DNA from: CBDCRK01 sp965220955
GTDB lineage: Bacteria > Desulfobacterota > Binatia > Bin18 > CBDCRK01
Direction of reading: 5' to 3'
DNA length: 64,000 nt
Assembly (NCBI GenBank): GCA_965220955.1
Contig: CBDCRK010000045.1
Location: 62,001-126,000, forward strand
The position numbers and the translations under genes are program-made. The notes below the pieces were generated by a model. The model was not told where the DNA came from. It searched no databases and was given only the letters and a program-made list of their open reading frames with translations. Below, piece after piece: positions 33,574 to 42,487 of the stretch. The first letter of the stretch is position 1; each line of letters starts with the position of its first letter.

Positions 33574-34554
33574 TCACCGCCAAGGACGCTCGTATAGCGA
33601 CCGTAACTGGGTGCTTCTAGTGTCAATCTCCTCTTTTGTAAGAAAGCCTTTCTCAACCAGGAGGGTCTCAAATGCAGCTAACCAGCGTTCGTAGTAGGTC
33701 GAATCTACCTGGTGACGCTCCGCAGAGGTAATCTTGGCAATCAGACGGTCGCAAAACTCATCCCATTGGTAGTATCCCTGCTCACATAGCGTGACTGCCA
33801 GGGCAAACACGCAGCCCTCCCAGGGGTCCTGGAAGACCAGGTCCCCACTCTTGCGGGGCAGAGCCGCCTGCCCCTCCATATCGGCAATAAGGCTATTAGA
33901 GACACGGTCTGCTGCTTTTTTTTCGCTATTCACTCGGGCTACACCAATCATGGCATCTCGGGTGATAAGGGCTGCCAACTCCTCCTCGTTCATATGTTCG
34001 GTGCCGCTCGGGCGCTCAGGAAGCACCAAGTAGCGAGTCTCAGCACTGCTGTTCCAGACGAAAATCTCGATCGTTTCATCAAGGTCAAGACCGAACTCGG
34101 GCAAGACAGTGCGAGGCCTGCCACCCACCCTGGACCGGTAGGCCGTGCTCTTATACCAAAAAGGAGGGAGACCCAACACTGGCCAGGGATAACAGGAGCA
34201 TAGCGTACAAACTACAACATTGTGGACCTTTGGGGTATTTTCTACAACAGATAGGTGCTCGCCCTGTAAGCCTCCAAAGCCAAGCTCAGCAATAGCTGCC
34301 GTGCCATCCTTAAGAAGGCGCTCCTTATAGGCAGGATCAATCCAAGCTCGGGCAACCACTTGGGCCCCATTCATAGGTCCAAGATCGTTCTCATAGGTAC
34401 TCACTACCTGATCGAGAATTTCGCTAGAAACAAAGCCCTTCTCGGTCAAAAGAGACTCGATAGATTTAGACCAAATCTCAAGGGTTTTATTCTGTTCGGG
34501 CGTTAGTTTTTTTGCCTCCGATTCCGAGGCTTGATGATCGTGTTCTGCCGACAT
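33574..34554 (-). CDS. Nitrile hydratase alpha subunit fused to activator/beta-like domain
   Basis: 326 residues in two parts. Residues ~20-205 are a nitrile hydratase/thiocyanate hydrolase alpha subunit with the metal claw V-C116-T-L-C119-S-C121 followed by YPWPVLGLPPFWYKS; Thr before the middle Cys indicates the cobalt type. Residues ~235-326 (FQDPWEGCVFALAVTL, YYERWLAAFETLLVEKG) match the accessory/activator protein, itself related to the beta N-terminus. No beta subunit is visible in the window. Start ATG 34554 lacks a strong ribosome site. First gene of the minus-strand group with the hydrolase and LLM enzyme. Confidence 0.82.
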   Translation of the reverse strand: MSAEHDHQASESEAKKLTPEQNKTLEIWSKSIESLLTEKGFVSSEILDQVVSTYENDLGPMNGAQVVARAWIDPAYKERLLKDGTAAIAELGFGGLQGEHLSVVENTPKVHNVVVCTLCSCYPWPVLGLPPFWYKSTAYRSRVGGRPRTVLPEFGLDLDETIEIFVWNSSAETRYLVLPERPSGTEHMNEEELAALITRDAMIGVARVNSEKKAADRVSNSLIADMEGQAALPRKSGDLVFQDPWEGCVFALAVTLCEQGYYQWDEFCDRLIAKITSAERHQVDSTYYERWLAAFETLLVEKGFLTKEEIDTRSTQLRSLYERPWR

Positions 34555-34721
34555 ACGCGGTCTCCCTATTTTAACAACCTACCAAGCCACCTGACCCAGG
34601 CTAACAAAAGACCCTTAATACTTCTAGGCCGACTGGCCGGTAGCCCCATGGCCCAACCTCAAACGCGAGTGATATAGGACGGAGCGGGTTCTGCCTATAA
34701 ACACCCACATTATTCCTTACT

Positions 34722-34880
34722 ATGCTGCAGGATGTGCTTGCCGGTAAGCAGACTGAGATTGAAGAAACTGTGGAATATGTGATCGCAGAAGGAAAGGGTT
34801 TGGGTATGGCGATTCCCTACAACGACTTTGCTTACCAGAGGGTTAAGACTATCGAAGAGTTATACAACGCCAGGTTGTGA
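34722..34880 (+). pseudogene. C-terminal fragment of 2-dehydropantoate 2-reductase (PanE-like)
   Basis: A 52-residue frame reads MLQDVLAGKQTEIEETVEYV...GLGMAIPYNDFAYQRVKTIEEL, matching the last part of ketopantoate reductases, where the Q-D-V-x-x-G-(K)-x-T-E-I motif contacts substrate. The NADP-binding domain is absent and no ribosome site precedes the ATG. The rest of the 34555-34887 gap holds nothing I can identify. Confidence 0.65.
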
Positions 34881-34887
34881 CTCTCGT

Positions 34888-36165
34888 TTACAGCATTTCG
34901 TAAAAACTTCCCTCACCAGGGACAAAAAGGCGACCGTAAAAACGCATAGCATAGGAGTCGGTCATACCGGCAAGGAAGTCACAGACCACTCGTTTGCGGT
35001 CTGACTCGGTGCCACTCATCAGTGCCTTTTCGTAGGCCTCGCCATAGTCTTCAGGGAAGAGTCCAATAGACTCTTTACCTCTATCCAGCGTTGCAAACAG
35101 TCGGCGGATGATCTCTCTACCCTTATGCCCCAGAGTAGTAACCCTGGGGTTAAAGATCACCACATGCGAGACAAACGCCTTAAGGATCTCGATGCGAGTG
35201 CGGCTTACCATCTCAGCCTCTATCCAGCCATTAGCCTGCACGTCCACCGAACTGGCAAACGCGTGGATGAGGCTGCGTGTAATCATCTTGCGCGCAGCTC
35301 GCCCGGCTTGCCGTTCGAGCTGCTCCAGCCTGTTGGCAATGCCGACTAGTTCAGTATGGATATCTTCCTCGTCCACTTCCTGTCCGACTATCGTTGTGGC
35401 AAGTCTGGCGTTTACCGCCCGGTGAATCTTCAGCGACGAGAATTTATGGAAATCCTCAGTCCGGATAAGCCCAGCCTTTAGGCTATCCTCCAGATCGTGT
35501 ACCGAATAGGCAATATCATCAGCCATATCCATGATCTGACACTCGAAGCTGCGCTGCCAGCCTGTGCCCGTACGGGTAATGACCTCTTCAATGAATTCAC
35601 GGTCCCAGCCGTAGAAGCCTTTGATCGGTTTGTTTAACGTATCCGGCCTATCCAACTTATCTTGAGTAGTGTGAGCTGCTTCAACCTCGATAGGCTTTTT
35701 ATACTTGAGCACCCCGTCAAGCGTCTGGTAGGTGAGGTTCAAGCCTTCATAAGCATTGTTTTTGCGCTCCAGACGTGTGAGGATGCGGAAAGTCTGAGCG
35801 TTGCCTTCAAAGCCGCCGTGCTCTCGCATAAGGTAGTGTAGAACCTGCTCCCCATTATGGCCAAAGGGTGGATGACCAAGGTCATGAGCTAAACATATAG
35901 CCTCGACTAGATCGGTGTCAGCGCCCAGGTTGAGAGCGATCCCCTTGGCAATCTGTGCTACCTCCAGCGAGTGGGTTAATCGAGTCCTAAAGAAATCACC
36001 TTCATAGACACCGAACACCTGAGTTTTTCCCTGCAAACGGCGAAAAGCAGCCGAGTGGATAATACGAGCACGGTCGCGCTCAAACTCCGAGCGAGAGTCC
36101 CTCGCATTATCCTTGGGTTCAGGCGTCTGGCGAAAAGCTTCCTCTTTGTATGCAGGCTGTGTCAT
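34888..36165 (-). CDS. dgt: Deoxyguanosinetriphosphate triphosphohydrolase-like protein (dNTPase)
   Basis: An HD-domain dNTP triphosphohydrolase of 425 residues. TRLTHSLEVAQIAKGIA and CLAHDLGHPPFGHNGEQVL give the metal-binding H...HD motif, DDIAYSVHDLEDSL supplies the distal Asp, and AAFRRLQGKTQVF near the start is characteristic. It hydrolyses dNTPs to nucleosides and triphosphate. I start at ATG 36165 (MTQPAYKEEAFRQ) with a weak GAGGT upstream; an upstream start at 36225 would give 445 residues. Divergent from the thiolase-like gene. Confidence 0.9.
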   Translation of the reverse strand: MTQPAYKEEAFRQTPEPKDNARDSRSEFERDRARIIHSAAFRRLQGKTQVFGVYEGDFFRTRLTHSLEVAQIAKGIALNLGADTDLVEAICLAHDLGHPPFGHNGEQVLHYLMREHGGFEGNAQTFRILTRLERKNNAYEGLNLTYQTLDGVLKYKKPIEVEAAHTTQDKLDRPDTLNKPIKGFYGWDREFIEEVITRTGTGWQRSFECQIMDMADDIAYSVHDLEDSLKAGLIRTEDFHKFSSLKIHRAVNARLATTIVGQEVDEEDIHTELVGIANRLEQLERQAGRAARKMITRSLIHAFASSVDVQANGWIEAEMVSRTRIEILKAFVSHVVIFNPRVTTLGHKGREIIRRLFATLDRGKESIGLFPEDYGEAYEKALMSGTESDRKRVVCDFLAGMTDSYAMRFYGRLFVPGEGSFYEML

Positions 36166-36287
36166 TGACCTCAGAATAGCACGCAAGCGCTTAGCAGTCA
36201 GCCTCACATCGATCCTATTCCGCACCCGGTCCTCTCTTGCCGGATAAGTGTCTAATAGATAAGGTACAGACCAGAGAGGAGAAACTT

Positions 36288-37451
36288 ATGGACACACTTA
36301 AGGATAAAGCTTGTATTGTGGGAATTGGTCACACCAATTATTCGAAAGATTCCGGTCGCAGCGAGATGAGCCTTGCGGTTGAGGCTATCAAGAAGGCGGC
36401 CGAAGACGCCGGAATTTCACTCCAGGACATAGACGGTATTGCCAAGTTCAGCATGGACAATAATGATCCCGTGGCCATTGCCTCGAACCTGGGCATTCCT
36501 GAGCTGCGTTTCTTTGCCGAAACCCCTTACGGAGGTGGTGGCGGACCCGTGGGGACAGTGTTACTCGGTGCCATGGCGGTGGCTACAGGAATGGCCAACT
36601 ATGTTGTCTCTTTCCGGGCAATGAATGAACGTTCCGGTCGGGGCACTCCTCGTTTTGGCCAGGCCACGGTACGCAGTGGTGCCCCTGGGGTAGGGGGCTA
36701 CCTCGAACCCTTTGGCCTTTTTAGCCCGGCGCAGATGGTTGCCCTGGCTGCCCGGCGTCACATGCACTTGTATGGCACTAAGAGCGAACACTTCGGCGCC
36801 ATTTCTGTAGCCTGTCGTAAGCATGCCCAGCACAACCCCAACGCTGTTATGTATGGGCGGCCTGCTACCCTTGCCGACCACCAGAACTCCAGAATGATTG
36901 CTGATCCTTTACACCTGCTGGATTGTTGCCTGGAAACCGATGGTGGAGCCGCCGTAATCATTACTACTCCTGAACGAGCTAAAGATCTCAAGCAAAAGCC
37001 TGCCTATATCATGGCCGGAGCTTTTGGTGGTGGCGAGTGGAACGCGCAACGAGTGGTGAAGGATGTCGAGAAGCCGGAGACCGAGTCTACGGTTGTTGCC
37101 AAACAACTCTTCGCCCGGGCAGGAATTGCCCACAAAGACGTTGATGTCTGTTTTATCTATGACCATTTCACTCCCCTGGTGCTTATGGCCTTTGAGGAGT
37201 TAGGTTTCTGTAAGCGGGGTGAAGGGGGAGCATTTGTTTCTGATGGCAAGCTCGAGTGGCCCAACGGCGGCCTGCCATTTAACACCAGCGGTGGTAACCT
37301 CTCTGAAGGCTACATTCATGGCATGCAGAACACTATTGAAGCCGTTCGCCAGCTTCGGGGCATCTCCCTCTGCCAGGCGCAGGACGCCGAGGTCGCCTTT
37401 ATTGCCAGCGGTAATGGTGTGCCCAACACAGCCATGATCCTCCATCGTTGA
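36288..37451 (+). CDS. Thiolase-like lipid-transfer/acetyl-CoA acetyltransferase family protein
   Basis: A 387-residue thiolase-fold protein of the SCPx-like class. It starts LKDKACIVGIGHTNYSKDSG, has RHMHLYGTKSEHFGAISVACRKHAQ and DCCLETDGGAAVIITTPERA, and ends AFIASGNGVPNTAMIL. The N-terminal catalytic Cys of degradative thiolases is not evident, as usual in this class; its partner DUF35 Zn-ribbon protein, normally adjacent, is absent here. Start follows CAGAGAGGAGAAACTT. Likely acts on a branched or cyclic 3-ketoacyl-CoA. Confidence 0.85.
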   Translation: MDTLKDKACIVGIGHTNYSKDSGRSEMSLAVEAIKKAAEDAGISLQDIDGIAKFSMDNNDPVAIASNLGIPELRFFAETPYGGGGGPVGTVLLGAMAVATGMANYVVSFRAMNERSGRGTPRFGQATVRSGAPGVGGYLEPFGLFSPAQMVALAARRHMHLYGTKSEHFGAISVACRKHAQHNPNAVMYGRPATLADHQNSRMIADPLHLLDCCLETDGGAAVIITTPERAKDLKQKPAYIMAGAFGGGEWNAQRVVKDVEKPETESTVVAKQLFARAGIAHKDVDVCFIYDHFTPLVLMAFEELGFCKRGEGGAFVSDGKLEWPNGGLPFNTSGGNLSEGYIHGMQNTIEAVRQLRGISLCQAQDAEVAFIASGNGVPNTAMILHR

Positions 37452-37481
37452 TAGCTGACAAATGATCCGGAGTAAAATACG

Positions 37482-37510
37482 TTGACATAGATAGGATGAG
37501 AGTTTATAAG
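37482..37510 (+). promoter_or_regulatory. Strong sigma70-like promoter upstream of shc
   Basis: TTGACA (37482-37487), 17-bp spacer, TATAAG (37505-37510): near consensus. It lies 31 bp after the thiolase stop and 106 bp before shc. Confidence 0.65.
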
Positions 37511-37533
37511 AAAAACTTCTAGAGCTTAATAGA

Positions 37534-37563
37534 GGGGAGACGGTTTAGGTCTTCCCTTTTTTT
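37534..37563 (+). terminator. Hairpin plus T-run between promoter and shc
   Basis: GGGGAGAC-ggtttag-GTCTTCCC followed by seven T residues. It could end the thiolase transcript, but it also lies downstream of the strong promoter at 37482 and so could attenuate transcription into shc. Confidence 0.65.
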
Positions 37564-37615
37564 CACTGGTTCCTGACCGGTCGGTTAGGGTGTGTTGTTG
37601 GAGGGAGAGGAACAC

Positions 37616-39562
37616 GTGGCAGAAACGGCTCAGCTTGATCCAGCCCGCTTTGACAGCGATCCCTTAGCTAAAGTCAGTCATGCTATTTCTCGTTCGCAGG
37701 CCTATCTTCTGCGTGAGCAGAAGCCAGAGGGATACTGGTACTATCCCCTCGAGGCAAACGCGACCATGGATGCGGAGTATGTTTTCTTTAACCACTTTAT
37801 GGGGCTAGTGGATGAGGGTAAACACAAAAGGATTGCCGAGCATCTCCTTGCTACCCAGTCTGACGATGGTAGCTGGCCACTTTTTTATGCCGGCCCAGGC
37901 CATCTTGGCAATACTATAGAGGCATACTTCGCTCTTAAACTCTGCGGTTTTCCCTCTACCCATACGGAGTTACAAAAAGCTAGGGAGTTTATTCTTGCTC
38001 AGGGAGGACTGGCCAAGGCCCAGGTCTTTACCCGTATTTTTCTTGCTTATTTCGGCCAGTTTCCTTGGCAGGGGGTGCCCTCTTTGCCTGTTGAATTGGT
38101 GCTTTTACCGCCCTGGTTTCCCATCAACATTTATGAGATGTCGAGCTGGGCCAGGGGGACGGTGGTCCCGCTCAGCATCATCCTTGCCTTTCAACCTTTT
38201 TTTCCCATCTCATCTTCAACCACAGTAGAAGAGCTGTGGAAAGATCCACCCGTGCTCTCGGATATTAGGTTTCCCTCTAGTGCTAAACCCATTTCTTGGA
38301 AAAATTTCTTCTTGATTCTTGACAAAACCCTTAAGTTTCTTGGCCAGAGCCCGGTAAAGCCGTTGCGTGGGTGTGCCCTTAGGAAGGCGGAGAAATGGGT
38401 ACTTGAACACCAGGATGAAAATGGTGGCTGGGGAGGAATCCAACCAGCCATGATAAACTCAGTAATGGCCCTTCATACGCTTGGCTATCCGCACGACCAT
38501 CCAGCAGTAGCCAAAGGCATTCAGGCCATAGAAGATTTTCTTATAGAACACAACGGCCACCTGTTTTTCCAGCCCTGTATCTCGCCGGTATGGGATACGG
38601 TCTGGGCAATCAAGGGGCTTATGGATTCAGGTCTTCCCCCTGACCATCCGGCAGTACAGAAGGGGGCTTCCTGGATTATTGACCGCCAGATTTTCAACCA
38701 AGGTGACTGGCAGATCAAAAATTCCAGGCTTGATCCCGGAGGCTGGGCCTTCGAGTTTGCCAACGACTGGTACCCAGACGTAGACGATTCGGCAGTGATC
38801 CTCTATACGCTTAAACATGTAGCCGGCCTGGATGAGCGTAAAAAAGACCGTGCAGTTGCTCGCGGCCTTAACTGGACCCTGGGTATGCAGAGCCGCAATG
38901 GTGGCTGGGCTGCTTTTGACACGGACAATACTCTTGACCTGTTCAACCAAATGCCTTTTGGCGACATGGAGGCAATGATCGATCCACCGACGGCAGACCT
39001 CACTGGCAGGCTTTTAGAACTTATGGGCGTGTACGGATATGATTCAGAGTTCCGTCGAGCCAGGCAGGGGATTGAGTGTCTCAAGCGCTTGCAAGAGAAA
39101 GATGGTTCCTGGTGGGGACGCTGGGGAGTGAACTATATCTATGGCACCTGGTCAGCTCTGGCTGGACTTAAGGCCATTGGTGAGGATATGGACAAAGGGT
39201 ATGTACGCCGGGCAGTGTCCTGGTTAAAAGAACGTCAGAATCTTGATGGAGGCTGGGGCGAGAACTGTCTCTCCTACTGGGACTCTGCCCTGGCAGGCAG
39301 AGGCGAGAGTACACCTTCGCAAACCGCTTGGGCACTCTTAGGGCTAATGGCTGGGGAGGAAGAAATGAGTCCTGCGATAATGAAGGGGATCGCACGCTTG
39401 GCAAACACCCAGAAGCCTGACGGCTCATGGCCAGAGGATCTTTTTACTGGCACTGGCTTTCCTAAGCATTTTTACCTACGTTACTATGGATACCGAAACT
39501 ACTTTCCATTGATTGCTCTCGGGCAGTTTCGCTCCCGTATTGCTCAGACTACAGGAGCGTAG
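37616..39562 (+). CDS. shc: Squalene-hopene cyclase
   Basis: A 648-residue class II triterpene cyclase that folds squalene to hopene at the membrane. The acid motif D388-V-D-D391 is intact, and QW-type repeats are spread along the protein (for example QDENGGWGG, MQSRNGGWAAFD, EKDGSWWGRWG, RQNLDGGWGE, QKPDGSWPED). GTG 37616 is chosen as start since GGAGGGAGAGGA precedes it. It heads an operon with dxr (94-bp gap) and a presqualene synthase gene, so this bacterium should make hopanoids. Confidence 0.94.
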   Translation: MAETAQLDPARFDSDPLAKVSHAISRSQAYLLREQKPEGYWYYPLEANATMDAEYVFFNHFMGLVDEGKHKRIAEHLLATQSDDGSWPLFYAGPGHLGNTIEAYFALKLCGFPSTHTELQKAREFILAQGGLAKAQVFTRIFLAYFGQFPWQGVPSLPVELVLLPPWFPINIYEMSSWARGTVVPLSIILAFQPFFPISSSTTVEELWKDPPVLSDIRFPSSAKPISWKNFFLILDKTLKFLGQSPVKPLRGCALRKAEKWVLEHQDENGGWGGIQPAMINSVMALHTLGYPHDHPAVAKGIQAIEDFLIEHNGHLFFQPCISPVWDTVWAIKGLMDSGLPPDHPAVQKGASWIIDRQIFNQGDWQIKNSRLDPGGWAFEFANDWYPDVDDSAVILYTLKHVAGLDERKKDRAVARGLNWTLGMQSRNGGWAAFDTDNTLDLFNQMPFGDMEAMIDPPTADLTGRLLELMGVYGYDSEFRRARQGIECLKRLQEKDGSWWGRWGVNYIYGTWSALAGLKAIGEDMDKGYVRRAVSWLKERQNLDGGWGENCLSYWDSALAGRGESTPSQTAWALLGLMAGEEEMSPAIMKGIARLANTQKPDGSWPEDLFTGTGFPKHFYLRYYGYRNYFPLIALGQFRSRIAQTTGA

Positions 39563-39656
39563 ATGGGTTTATTTTGTTCGTTTGGCCTGACAAGATAAAC
39601 GAAATAGAGACAATAGAAGTCAACAACGGCGGTCTCTGGTAGTGGGAGCATAGATT

Positions 39657-40841
39657 ATGAAGCGGCTGGCTATCCTTGGGTCTACTGGCTCAATCGGAGT
39701 GACAACGCTCGCGGTGGTAGAAAAGTTTCCCGAGCGCTTCCGGGTAGTAACCCTGGCTGCAGGAAAAAACCTCGAGCGACTTAGAGAACAGGTTATAAAA
39801 ATTCAGCCTGAACTTGTTTCCCTCACCAGCGAGGAGTCCGCCAGAGAACTGCGCACGCAGCTCCCCCATTTCCGTGGGGAAATTATGTGGGGAGCCGAGG
39901 GGTTAACCGCCGTTGCTACCTATCCGACAGTTGAGATGGTAGTGTCTGCTCTGGTTGGCGCGGCGGGCTTGCCACCAACGCTAGCAGCGATCCAGGCGGG
40001 AAAAGATATTGCACTAGCCAATAAAGAGGCACTTGTGGTCTCGGGCGAGCTAATGACCCGAGAGGCGAAAAAAAGAGGCGTACGCCTCCTGCCGGTGGAC
40101 AGTGAACATAATGCTATCTTTCAGGCACTTCACGGCCACAAAATACAGAGCGTCAAGCGCATTATCCTCACCGCTTCGGGAGGCCCGTTTCTCCACCGTC
40201 CTTTGTCTGAGCTGGCTGATGCCACCCCCCAAGAGGCGCTCCAGCACCCTACCTGGAAGATGGGAAATAAAATCACGATTGACTCGGCCACGCTTATGAA
40301 CAAGGGGCTTGAGGTGATTGAGGCGCGCTGGCTCTTTGATCTGCCGCCAGAAGAAGTTTCAGTGATTGTTCACCCGCAAAGTATTATTCACTCCATGGTA
40401 GAATACGTTGACGGCTCAGTCATTGCTCAGCTCGGCATCCCAGATATGACCATCCCTATTGCCTATATCTTAGCCTATCCTGATCGTCTATCGCTTGCTC
40501 ATTTACCCTCTCTAGATCTGGCAGCGGCAGCCCAACTTACCTTTTTTGCTCCTGATCTAGAAAAATTCCCCTGTCTTGGCTTGGCATATCAGGCTCTTAA
40601 AAAAGGCGGAACCTCACCGGTGGTGCTTAACGCAGCCAACGAGGTGGCGGTGGAGAGCTTTTTGGCTGGACAGATCCAGTTTACCGACATTGCGGTACTG
40701 AATCAGCAGGTGCTTGAGGCGCACAAGGTACAACCAGTGGAGAGCTTAGAAAGACTCTTAGAAGCAGACAGATGGGCGCGGGGGTATGCGCAAGAAGTAT
40801 TCGAGGCAGAGAGCGGTAGCCTACTCTTAGGGAATAAATGA
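39657..40841 (+). CDS. dxr: 1-deoxy-D-xylulose 5-phosphate reductoisomerase
   Basis: The 394-residue enzyme converts DXP to 2-C-methylerythritol 4-phosphate with NADPH. RLAILGSTGSIG is the NADPH-binding loop, ANKEALVVSGEL and PVDSEHNAIFQAL the metal/substrate site, TASGGPF the flexible loop, and TIDSATLMNKGLEVIEA the connective helix. Its place between shc and hpnD ties MEP-pathway supply to hopanoid synthesis. Length is standard for the family. Confidence 0.96.
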   Translation: MKRLAILGSTGSIGVTTLAVVEKFPERFRVVTLAAGKNLERLREQVIKIQPELVSLTSEESARELRTQLPHFRGEIMWGAEGLTAVATYPTVEMVVSALVGAAGLPPTLAAIQAGKDIALANKEALVVSGELMTREAKKRGVRLLPVDSEHNAIFQALHGHKIQSVKRIILTASGGPFLHRPLSELADATPQEALQHPTWKMGNKITIDSATLMNKGLEVIEARWLFDLPPEEVSVIVHPQSIIHSMVEYVDGSVIAQLGIPDMTIPIAYILAYPDRLSLAHLPSLDLAAAAQLTFFAPDLEKFPCLGLAYQALKKGGTSPVVLNAANEVAVESFLAGQIQFTDIAVLNQQVLEAHKVQPVESLERLLEADRWARGYAQEVFEAESGSLLLGNK

Positions 40842-40854
40842 GGAGGCAAGGGAG

Positions 40855-41829
40855 GTGGGTTACGTCCAAGACTTAGTAGATACAGAGGGGAAGGGTCAGC
40901 CCTTCCTTGCGAATCGTGAAATGGGGACGGCAAACTTCTCTCTCCGTGAAGCCTACGCTTACTGTCGGCGAATAACGCAAAGAAGCTCTTCCAATTTTTA
41001 TCATGCTTTTCGGCTGCTCTCGTCTGTCCAACACAATGCGATCTGCGCGTTTTACGCTTTTTGCCGCTTTGTCGATGACATTGCTGATGGGTCAGAATCC
41101 TTTTTCTCTAATTTCTCTAATGGTGAAGAACAGAATCGCACTGAGAAGCTTTTAGCGCTTTTTGCTGATTGGCGTGAGGAGCTCAACTGTTGTTATGCTG
41201 GGCATCCACATCACCCTATCTCTCTGGCGCTGGCAGATACCGTCCAGCGTTTTCCTATCCAGCAGGAACACCTGGCCGGAATTATTGATGGCGTGGAGAT
41301 GGATTTGCAATGTCGGCGCTACCAAACGTTCGCTCATCTTTACGACTACTGCTATCATGTTGCTTCCCTTGTGGGGCTAGTGTGTATTGAAGTCTTTGGC
41401 TACCACAACTCTAGCGCGAGGGATTATGCAGTCAATCTGGGAGTGGCGTTTCAGCTCACCAATATTCTGCGGGACGTTGGCGAGGATGGCCAACGTGGTC
41501 GCATTTACTTGCCTTTGGAGGATCTTGCTCGCTTTCGCTATCTGGAAGAAGAGCTACTGGGTGGTGTATACAACCAGGCGTTTGTACAGCTCATGACCTT
41601 TGAGTGCCAGCGGGCACAAGATTATTATGCGCGAGCGGTGACCCATCTGGCTCCAGAGGACCGCCGCCCGCTGGTTGCTGCTGAAGCAATGCGCTTTATC
41701 TACAGTCGACTCCTGGACAAAATTGTTGCCAGAAACTACCAAGTCTTTGACACACGAGTCTCACTGCCCGCCACGCACAAGGTGGGACTGGCGCTCGGCG
41801 CTTGGGCACGGGTGCATTGGCCTTTTTAA
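40855..41829 (+). CDS. hpnD: Squalene/phytoene synthase family protein (presqualene diphosphate synthase HpnD-like)
   Basis: A 324-residue trans-isoprenyl condensing enzyme. The first aspartate motif is DDIAD near residue 73 after AFYAFCRFV, the second is LTNILRDVGED near residue 205, and SSSNFYHAFRLL is the family's N-terminal helix. The C-terminal YQVFDTRVSLPATHKVGLAL favours the HpnD type. It would condense two farnesyl diphosphates. HpnC and HpnE are not in the window, so the route to squalene is completed elsewhere or by this protein alone. GTG 40855 follows AGGAGG 8 bp upstream. Confidence 0.85.
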   Translation: MGYVQDLVDTEGKGQPFLANREMGTANFSLREAYAYCRRITQRSSSNFYHAFRLLSSVQHNAICAFYAFCRFVDDIADGSESFFSNFSNGEEQNRTEKLLALFADWREELNCCYAGHPHHPISLALADTVQRFPIQQEHLAGIIDGVEMDLQCRRYQTFAHLYDYCYHVASLVGLVCIEVFGYHNSSARDYAVNLGVAFQLTNILRDVGEDGQRGRIYLPLEDLARFRYLEEELLGGVYNQAFVQLMTFECQRAQDYYARAVTHLAPEDRRPLVAAEAMRFIYSRLLDKIVARNYQVFDTRVSLPATHKVGLALGAWARVHWPF

Positions 41830-41833
41830 TCCG

Positions 41834-42238
41834 TTATCGGATCCTTAATGTCTTCATCATTCTGGAGAAATTGGACTGTTGTAAGCCAAGAATTTTAGCA
41901 GCCTGGGTCTGGTTACCGACGGTAGTTTCCAGGGCCTTACGGATCATGGAGTGCTTAAATTCATTGACCGCCTCGATCAACGGTAGATTTTCGCCAATAG
42001 TCTGGACCTGAGCTGAGACACCTGCGGTACCGTGGGCCGCTTTACTGACCTCGGCGGGAAGGTCACCTTCCATAATACCCTCTCCTGAGGACAGTACTAC
42101 AGCCCGCTCGATGGCATTCTGCAACTCGCACACATTGCCGGGCCAAGAGTATGATTGTAGCAACTACTTCATAGCCGACTGCTCGATACCTATAGGGTCG
42201 CGCTTCACCTCGTGGCAGAAGTTGCTCCAGAGCAAGTC
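41834..42238 (-). pseudogene. NtrC-family sigma54-dependent regulator, C-terminal remnant
   Basis: The frame 42163-41834 encodes SYSWPGNVCELQNAIERAVVLS and a Fis-type DNA-binding domain TQAAKILGLQQSNFSRMMK. Upstream, in the same frame but behind a TAG at 42166-42164, the segment HEVKRDPIGIEQSAMK continues the homology. The receiver and most of the AAA domain are missing, and the conserved Arg of GNVREL is Cys. A decayed regulator gene. Confidence 0.75.
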
Positions 42239-42258
42239 AGGTATAGGGCCTACCCCTA

Positions 42259-42471
42259 CTAGAGGTGATTTGTTGTGTACTCTAACAACTCCCCCAGCTT
42301 GCGGATCTTTTCTGCCCGTACCTGCCATTCCTCTATCGGCGCGGATGCAAATTCGGTAATGTGAACCTTGAGGCTTTCCTCGATTAGCTCTACACAACGG
42401 TGGAGATGCTCCTGTTCACGCTGTCTACGCCGCGCCTGCAAGATGTCTCTGATGTGGATAATCTCGGCCAT
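42259..42471 (-). CDS. Small helical protein of unknown function
   Basis: A 70-residue charged product, MAEIIHIRDILQARRRQREQEHLHRC... to ...KIRKLGELLEYTTNHL, predicted as alpha-helical with coiled-coil character. I do not recognise a family. It follows trmJ by 16 bp on the same strand, so the two may be cotranscribed. The start is uncertain: an ATG at 42504 overlapping trmJ is possible, and neither start has a clear ribosome site. Confidence 0.5.
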   Translation of the reverse strand: MAEIIHIRDILQARRRQREQEHLHRCVELIEESLKVHITEFASAPIEEWQVRAEKIRKLGELLEYTTNHL

Positions 42472-42487
42472 ACAGAGGACTTTGGGG

